This document shows positions 8,173 through 10,480 of a DNA stretch of 10,480 nt, piece after piece. This DNA comes from Acidobacteriota bacterium (GTDB lineage: Bacteria; Acidobacteriota; Terriglobia; Terriglobales; Acidobacteriaceae). A program made the position numbers and the translations under genes. The DNA is taken from NCBI GenBank assembly GCA_021805265.1, contig JAJZFR010000378.1, forward strand, positions 1 through 10,480, given 5' to 3'. The notes below the pieces were generated by a model, which had not been told where the DNA came from, searched no databases, and saw nothing but the letters and a program-made list of their open reading frames with translations. Positions within the stretch are counted from its first letter, which is position 1, and every line of letters begins with the position of its first letter.

Positions 8173-8300
8173 CTTAGGGAAGCTCTGATCAAGTTCTAAT
8201 TCCTTCCCTCAGGGGCTGAAGCCCTTTTGATTCTGCGGCACTTATGTACGGGCTGAAGCCCGTACCCTTCAGAAACAAGGCTTGTGCAGAGGTTCCTTAG
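8173..8300. repeat. Paired-hairpin repeat element, copy A
   Basis: A non-coding element of about 128 bases with imperfect inverted ends: CTTAGGGAAGCTCTG at 8173-8187 against the complement of CAGAGGTTCCTTAG at 8287-8300. Between them lie two hairpins. The first is at 8211-8226 with GGGC stems around TGAA; the second is at 8246-8265 with a perfect 8-bp stem (GTACGGGC/GCCCGTAC) around TGAA. The word CTTAT precedes and CCTTC follows the second hairpin. The same order of words occurs in copy B, which begins where this one ends. No open frame of note crosses it. Confidence 0.8.
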
Positions 8301-8420
8301 GGACTCTGATCAAGCAGGGAGCATTCCCTCGGCGGCTAAAGCCGCATTGCAGCGCCTGGACTTATGGCAGGACTAAAGTCCTGCCCCTTCAACATCCAGG
8401 CTGAATCAGAGACTCCCTGG
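8296..8420. repeat. Paired-hairpin repeat element, copy B
   Basis: The second copy, in the same orientation, sharing the bases at 8296-8300 with the end of copy A. Its ends are inverted repeats: AGGGACTCTGAT (8299-8310) matches the complement of ATCAGAGACTCCCT (8405-8418) apart from a 2-base insertion. Its hairpins are GCGGC-TAAA-GCCGC (8332-8345) and the 8-bp stem GGCAGGAC-TAAA-GTCCTGCC (8366-8385). Conserved words shared with copy A are CTCTGATCAAG, TTCCCTC, CTTAT before and CCTTC after the second hairpin. The element ends two bases before the ribosome site of rlmH, so its right end probably lies in that mRNA leader. Confidence 0.8.
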
Positions 8421-8434
8421 GCAAGGAGAGCGCG

Positions 8435-8893
8435 ATGCAGATCACCCTGGCGCACATTGGAATACGGACGCAACGCGGCGGAGCCAAGGCGGGCTACGAA
8501 GCGCTGACGGCGATGTATGTGGAGCGGACGCAGGCGTATGCGGCGATGCGAGTGGAGATGCATCGGACGGAAGCGGAGCTGGGGAACTGGTTGACGAAAC
8601 AGCGGGGCCGGGCGCCGGTGGTGTTGGCGGTGCTGGATAGCCGGGGGAAGCAGTTGACTTCAGAGGGGTTTGCCGAGTGGCTGGGCAGGCAGCGGGATGG
8701 CGGGGCGCAGCAGGTGGTGGTGGCCGTGGGACCGGCGGACGGGTGGTCGGATGATTTTCTGGAAAAGGCGCAGATGGTGTTGTCCTTTGGCGCGATGACC
8801 ATGGCCCACGAACTGGCGCGTCTGGCGGCGGCGGAGCAGGTGTATCGCGCATGTACTATTCTGGCTGGGCACCCGTACCACGGTGGTCATTGA
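8435..8893 (+). CDS. rlmH: 23S rRNA (pseudouridine-1915-N3)-methyltransferase RlmH (SPOUT family)
   Basis: SAM-dependent enzyme that methylates pseudouridine 1915 in helix 69 of 23S rRNA, acting on assembled ribosomes. At 152 aa it matches the family (about 155). It has one trefoil-knot SPOUT domain: a beta strand PVVLAVLDSRGK (61-72), VVVAVGPADGWS (94-105) as the SAM-loop region, the segment LSFGAMTMAHELARLAAAEQ (116-135), and the C-terminal VYRACTILAGHPYH (136-149), where the final HPYH is the family signature. The usual GGxxG of the SAM loop reads GPADG here (99-103), which is closer to the RsmE style, but length and C-terminus decide for RlmH. The ATG at 8435 is preceded by AAGGAG (8423-8428) six bases away, directly after a hairpin repeat. 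The downstream gene is 218 bases away, so it is probably its own unit. Confidence 0.9.
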   Translation: MQITLAHIGIRTQRGGAKAGYEALTAMYVERTQAYAAMRVEMHRTEAELGNWLTKQRGRAPVVLAVLDSRGKQLTSEGFAEWLGRQRDGGAQQVVVAVGPADGWSDDFLEKAQMVLSFGAMTMAHELARLAAAEQVYRACTILAGHPYHGGH

Positions 8894-8989
8894 GGGCGGA
8901 TGTGGGGAAGGTTTTGACGCGGGCCTGAGAAGTGGATGCGTATCCCAGCCCTGAAGCAGAGGACGTGGCAAGGATGGGGCGCGCTGAAA

Positions 8990-9015
8990 CCCATGTCCGA
9001 AGAGCCGGACATGGG
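8990..9015. repeat. Perfect 10-bp inverted repeat (hairpin) between rlmH and cobO
   Basis: CCCATGTCCG (8990-8999) and CGGACATGGG (9006-9015) form an uninterrupted 10-bp stem with the 6-base loop AAGAGC. The right arm continues into GGCACCC. No T-run follows on the plus strand, so it is not a canonical terminator, although it may protect the rlmH 3' end or mark an intergenic repeat family. From memory, similar ATGT...ACATGGGGCACCC hairpins recur in acidobacterial intergenic DNA; this was not checked. Confidence 0.7.
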
Positions 9016-9034
9016 GCACCCGGATTGTGGCCGT

Positions 9035-9099
9035 CGGGACGAGTATCAGATGACGGGTATCGGGGACGAGTGTCGGGGACGAGTATTGGGGACGACAGG
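9035..9099. repeat. Degenerate 13-bp tandem repeat upstream of cobO
   Basis: Units of the form CGGGGACGAGTRT occur at 9061-9073 and 9074-9086 with one difference, followed by a partial unit TGGGGACGACAGG at 9087-9099. Before them lie a 12-base version CGGGACGAGTAT (9035-9046) and a more decayed one (9047-9060). The last unit contributes part of the AGGAG (9097-9101) that serves as the cobO ribosome site. The array is too degenerate and short to be a CRISPR. Confidence 0.7.
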
Positions 9100-9111
9100 A
9101 GCAGACAGGGC

Positions 9112-9648
9112 ATGAGCGAATCGCGAAAAGGGTTGATCCTGATCAACACCGGGCCGGGCAAGGGCAAGACGACGGCGGCGCTGGGCACGGGATTGCGCGC
9201 GGTAGGCGTGGGGATGCGGGTGCTGATGTTGCAGTTCCTGAAAGGCTCGTGGCACTACGGCGAGCTGGACGGGGTGAAGGCGTTTGGCGAGAACTTTGAG
9301 TTGAAGCAGATGGGGCGCGGCTTTGTGAAAGTGGGCGGAGCGGAGACGGACCCGGAAGACCTTCGGATGGTGGAAGAGGCGTGGGCCGAGGCGCGCGCGG
9401 CGATCCTCTCAGGCGAGTGGGACGTGGTGATCCTGGACGAGATCAACTACGCGATCGGGTACGGGATGCTAGACCCGGCGCAGGTTGCGGCCACGCTGCT
9501 GGAGCGGCCGGAGATGGTGCACGTGATCCTGACCGGGCGGAATGCGCACCCGTCGCTGGTGGAGATTGCGGATACGGTGACGGAGATGCGCGAGGTGAAG
9601 CACGCCTACCAGAAGGGAATTCTGGCGCAGCGGGGGATCGAGTACTGA
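9112..9648 (+). CDS. cobO: Cob(I)alamin/corrinoid adenosyltransferase (CobO/BtuR/CobA type)
   Basis: Transfers the 5'-deoxyadenosyl group of ATP to the cobalt of reduced corrinoids, making adenosylcobalamin or its precursors, in the cytoplasm. It is 178 aa from the chosen ATG; relatives are about 175-200. P-loop with the family's reversed type: TGPGKGKTTAALG (13-25). Then LQFLKG (40-45), Walker-B-like VVILDEINYAIGYGML (105-120), VILTGRNAH (138-146) and the C-terminal signature VKHAYQKGILAQRGIEY (162-178). These match the BtuR/CobO family throughout and exclude the unrelated PduO and EutT types. The start at 9112 is preferred because the protein then begins a few residues before the first strand, with AGGAG ten bases upstream. 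An in-frame GTG at 8932 would translate a hairpin and tandem repeats into low-complexity sequence. No other cobalamin gene and no recognisable B12 riboswitch are in the window, so it may act in salvage or sit apart from the main pathway. Confidence 0.93.
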   Translation: MSESRKGLILINTGPGKGKTTAALGTGLRAVGVGMRVLMLQFLKGSWHYGELDGVKAFGENFELKQMGRGFVKVGGAETDPEDLRMVEEAWAEARAAILSGEWDVVILDEINYAIGYGMLDPAQVAATLLERPEMVHVILTGRNAHPSLVEIADTVTEMREVKHAYQKGILAQRGIEY

Positions 9649-9666
9649 AACGCGAGGAGGAGGAAT

Positions 9667-10023
9667 ATGGTGGAAGCAAAACATTATCGCTGGGCGGAGA
9701 TTGAGACCGAGGCGCTGAATCCGCTGATCGGTCGGCAGTATGTGGTGGGCACGGGGACGATGGTGGCGCGGCTGCTGCTGGCCAAAGGCGCGCACGTGCC
9801 CTGGCATAGCCACCGGAACGAACAGATTACGTATGTGCTTTCCGGGGCGCTGCGTTTCGTGCTGGAGACGGGCGAAGTGGTGGTGCGGGCGGGCGAGGTT
9901 CTGTGCATTCCGCCGGATGCGCCGCACGAGGCCTTTGCGCTGGAGGATACGGTGGACCTGGATGTGTTCAACCCGCCGCGGGAGGACTGGATCCGGCGAG
10001 AGGACGCTTACCTGCGGGGTTGA
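9667..10023 (+). CDS. Small single-domain cupin, KdgF-like
   Basis: A 118-residue one-domain cupin, cytoplasmic (no signal peptide). Cupin motif 1 is GAHVPWHSHRNEQITYVLSG (41-60), giving His47, His49 and Glu52 or Gln53 as likely metal ligands; motif 2 is GEVLCIPPDAPHEAF (76-90) with His87. The C-terminal DLDVFNPPREDWI (97-109) contains a D-x-F-x(3)-R pattern that resembles the end of KdgF, which converts the 4,5-unsaturated uronates released from pectin or alginate to their linear keto form. That family name is inferred from motif resemblance; many small cupins of unknown role share motifs 1 and 2. A very strong ribosome site (GAGGAGGAGG) lies just before the ATG. The gene follows cobO by 18 bases, so the two are probably cotranscribed, though no functional link between them is obvious. 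Confidence 0.85.
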   Translation: MVEAKHYRWAEIETEALNPLIGRQYVVGTGTMVARLLLAKGAHVPWHSHRNEQITYVLSGALRFVLETGEVVVRAGEVLCIPPDAPHEAFALEDTVDLDVFNPPREDWIRREDAYLRG

Positions 10024-10136
10024 GTGCGGGGTGTGGGCGCTGAGCCGGAGGGATGGGGCAGTTTGATATAGTTGCTCGCAGTGGCGTGTTCGCCAGCGTG
10101 AAATTTATTGTATGCAATCGATAGCTAAAACTGTGT
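10024..10136. other. Intergenic region between the cupin and the secreted-protein gene
   Basis: No gene is supported here on either strand; with the leader that follows, the gap between coding regions is 235 bases. It is GC-rich up to about 10060, then holds TATAGT (10067-10072), the weak terminator hairpin and an AT-rich patch at 10101-10130. TATAGT is a good -10-like word but has no acceptable -35 partner 16-18 bases upstream. The promoter of the downstream gene is therefore likely in this stretch but not placed. Confidence 0.4.
10077..10098 (+). terminator. Weak candidate Rho-independent terminator after the cupin gene
   Basis: TGGCG-TGTT-CGCCA forms a 5-bp stem (10082-10095), extended by CGC/GCG across a 2-base bulge, and is followed by the AT-rich TGAAATTTATTG. 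The tail has only short T-runs, so termination would be inefficient at best. The following AT-rich patch could instead belong to the promoter of the next gene. Confidence 0.3.
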
Positions 10137-10250
10137 TCGGCCTGGTTTTCTGAAACGGCGGCCGAGCAACCAGCCGGATATTCGCGACCCGCACGGATCG
10201 GCGTGAATGGCACCTCAGGCTAAAAACCCGGAACTCCGGCGTATCGGAGG
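10137..10250 (+). promoter_or_regulatory. Possible structured mRNA leader of the secreted-protein gene
   Basis: Several stems can be drawn by eye in the 5' region of the last gene. TCGGCC (10137-10142) pairs with GGCCGA (10160-10165), enclosing GTTT-TCTG-AAAC (10145-10156). ATTCGCG (10180-10186) pairs with CGTGAAT (10202-10208) with one G-U pair. Near the gene, CTCCG (10234-10238) can pair either backward with CGGA/CCGG (hairpin 10228-10239) or forward with CGGAG (10245-10249), which is the ribosome site. These two hairpins exclude each other. It does not match a riboswitch consensus that I can recall, and chance pairing is possible in GC-rich DNA. Confidence 0.35.
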
Positions 10251-10258
10251 TGGTCCTC

Positions 10259-10480
10259 ATGGTGAAAACGATGCTTTCCAGCGGCGTCGCGGGGTTTTTT
10301 CTGCTGATGGTGTCGGGGTTTGCCGCTGGTGGGGTCTTCGCCGAGACGCCAGCAGCGGTTCCCGACAAATCGACGATAGCCGTGTCGAGCAGCGTGTCCG
10401 GGCCTGCTTCTGAGCCTGTGTCCGGACTATTGGCTGACGATGCCAGCCTGCCTTCTGCTCCGGAGCCGCAGGCGGCGCAG
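10259..10480 (+). CDS. Secreted or outer-membrane protein, N-terminal fragment (runs off the right edge)
   Basis: The first 74 codons of an exported protein; the rest lies beyond the window and the function cannot be named. Residues 1-28 form a classical Sec signal peptide: MVKTMLSSG, a hydrophobic core GVAGFFLLMVSGFAAGG, and a likely cut after GVFA (residue 28). The mature start is Ser/Ala/Pro-rich and low in structure, with DDASLPSAPEPQ at 60-71. Such proline-rich stretches precede beta-barrel domains in many acidobacterial surface proteins, a recollection rather than evidence. GGAGG (10246-10250) lies eight bases before the ATG, and the frame stays open to the last base. A second in-frame ATG four codons later is less well placed relative to the ribosome site. 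No lipobox Cys is seen. Confidence 0.75.
   Translation, partial: MVKTMLSSGVAGFFLLMVSGFAAGGVFAETPAAVPDKSTIAVSSSVSGPASEPVSGLLADDASLPSAPEPQAAQ

Noticed and set aside
8173..8420. CRISPR array
   Set aside because: There are only two units, the similarity is in structure and short words rather than identical repeats, there are no spacers of constant length, and no cas genes are nearby.
8932..9111. N-terminal extension of CobO from a GTG at 8932
   Set aside because: The extension translates the hairpin and the tandem repeats, has no family counterpart, and the ATG at 9112 gives the normal family length.
8894..9111. Cobalamin riboswitch before cobO
   Set aside because: I looked for a B12-box-like conserved core and saw none; the spacer is only 218 bases and is largely hairpin and tandem repeat.
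10137..10258. SAM-clan riboswitch, suggested by TGAAAC and GAGCAACCAG in the leader
   Set aside because: The other required conserved segments and the P1/kink-turn arrangement are not present, and the downstream gene is not a methionine gene as far as visible.

Overview
The window is high-GC bacterial DNA carrying an RND-type envelope efflux operon, so the host is a Gram-negative (diderm) bacterium. The efflux protein style, the proline-rich N-terminus of the last secreted protein, and the paired CTRAAG-core hairpin repeats suggest an acidobacterium of the Terriglobales/Acidobacteriaceae type. That assignment is an inference from general resemblance, not from a marker gene.

Layout. Positions 1-7928 are all on the minus strand and 8435-10480 all on the plus strand, with a divergent intergenic region at 7929-8434. 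Read in the direction of transcription, the minus-strand block holds: araB (L-ribulokinase, 7928-6348); a 304-base gap; a small one-helix membrane protein (6043-5672); and a tripartite efflux operon. The operon order is membrane fusion protein (5579-4353), RND inner-membrane transporter (4353-1135) and TolC-type outer-membrane channel (1142 to beyond the left edge). The three efflux genes overlap by 1 and 8 bases and each has its own purine-rich ribosome binding site, so they are probably translationally coupled.

The plus-strand block holds rlmH (23S rRNA pseudouridine methyltransferase), cobO (corrinoid adenosyltransferase), a KdgF-like cupin 18 bases after cobO, and the first 74 codons of a secreted or outer-membrane protein that runs off the right edge behind a structured-looking leader.

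The genes are ordinary housekeeping and accessory functions. No defence system, CRISPR array, transposase, rRNA or tRNA was found. The most interesting material is non-coding or fine detail: a tandem pair of ~120-base elements (8173-8420), each with inverted ends and two internal hairpins whose stems differ while the loop core is kept, ending directly at the rlmH ribosome binding site; a rearranged set of charged residues in the proton-relay region of the RND pump; a perfect 10-bp hairpin plus degenerate 13-bp tandem repeats before cobO; and mutually exclusive hairpins over the ribosome binding site of the last gene. I see no convincing complete new biological system in the window.
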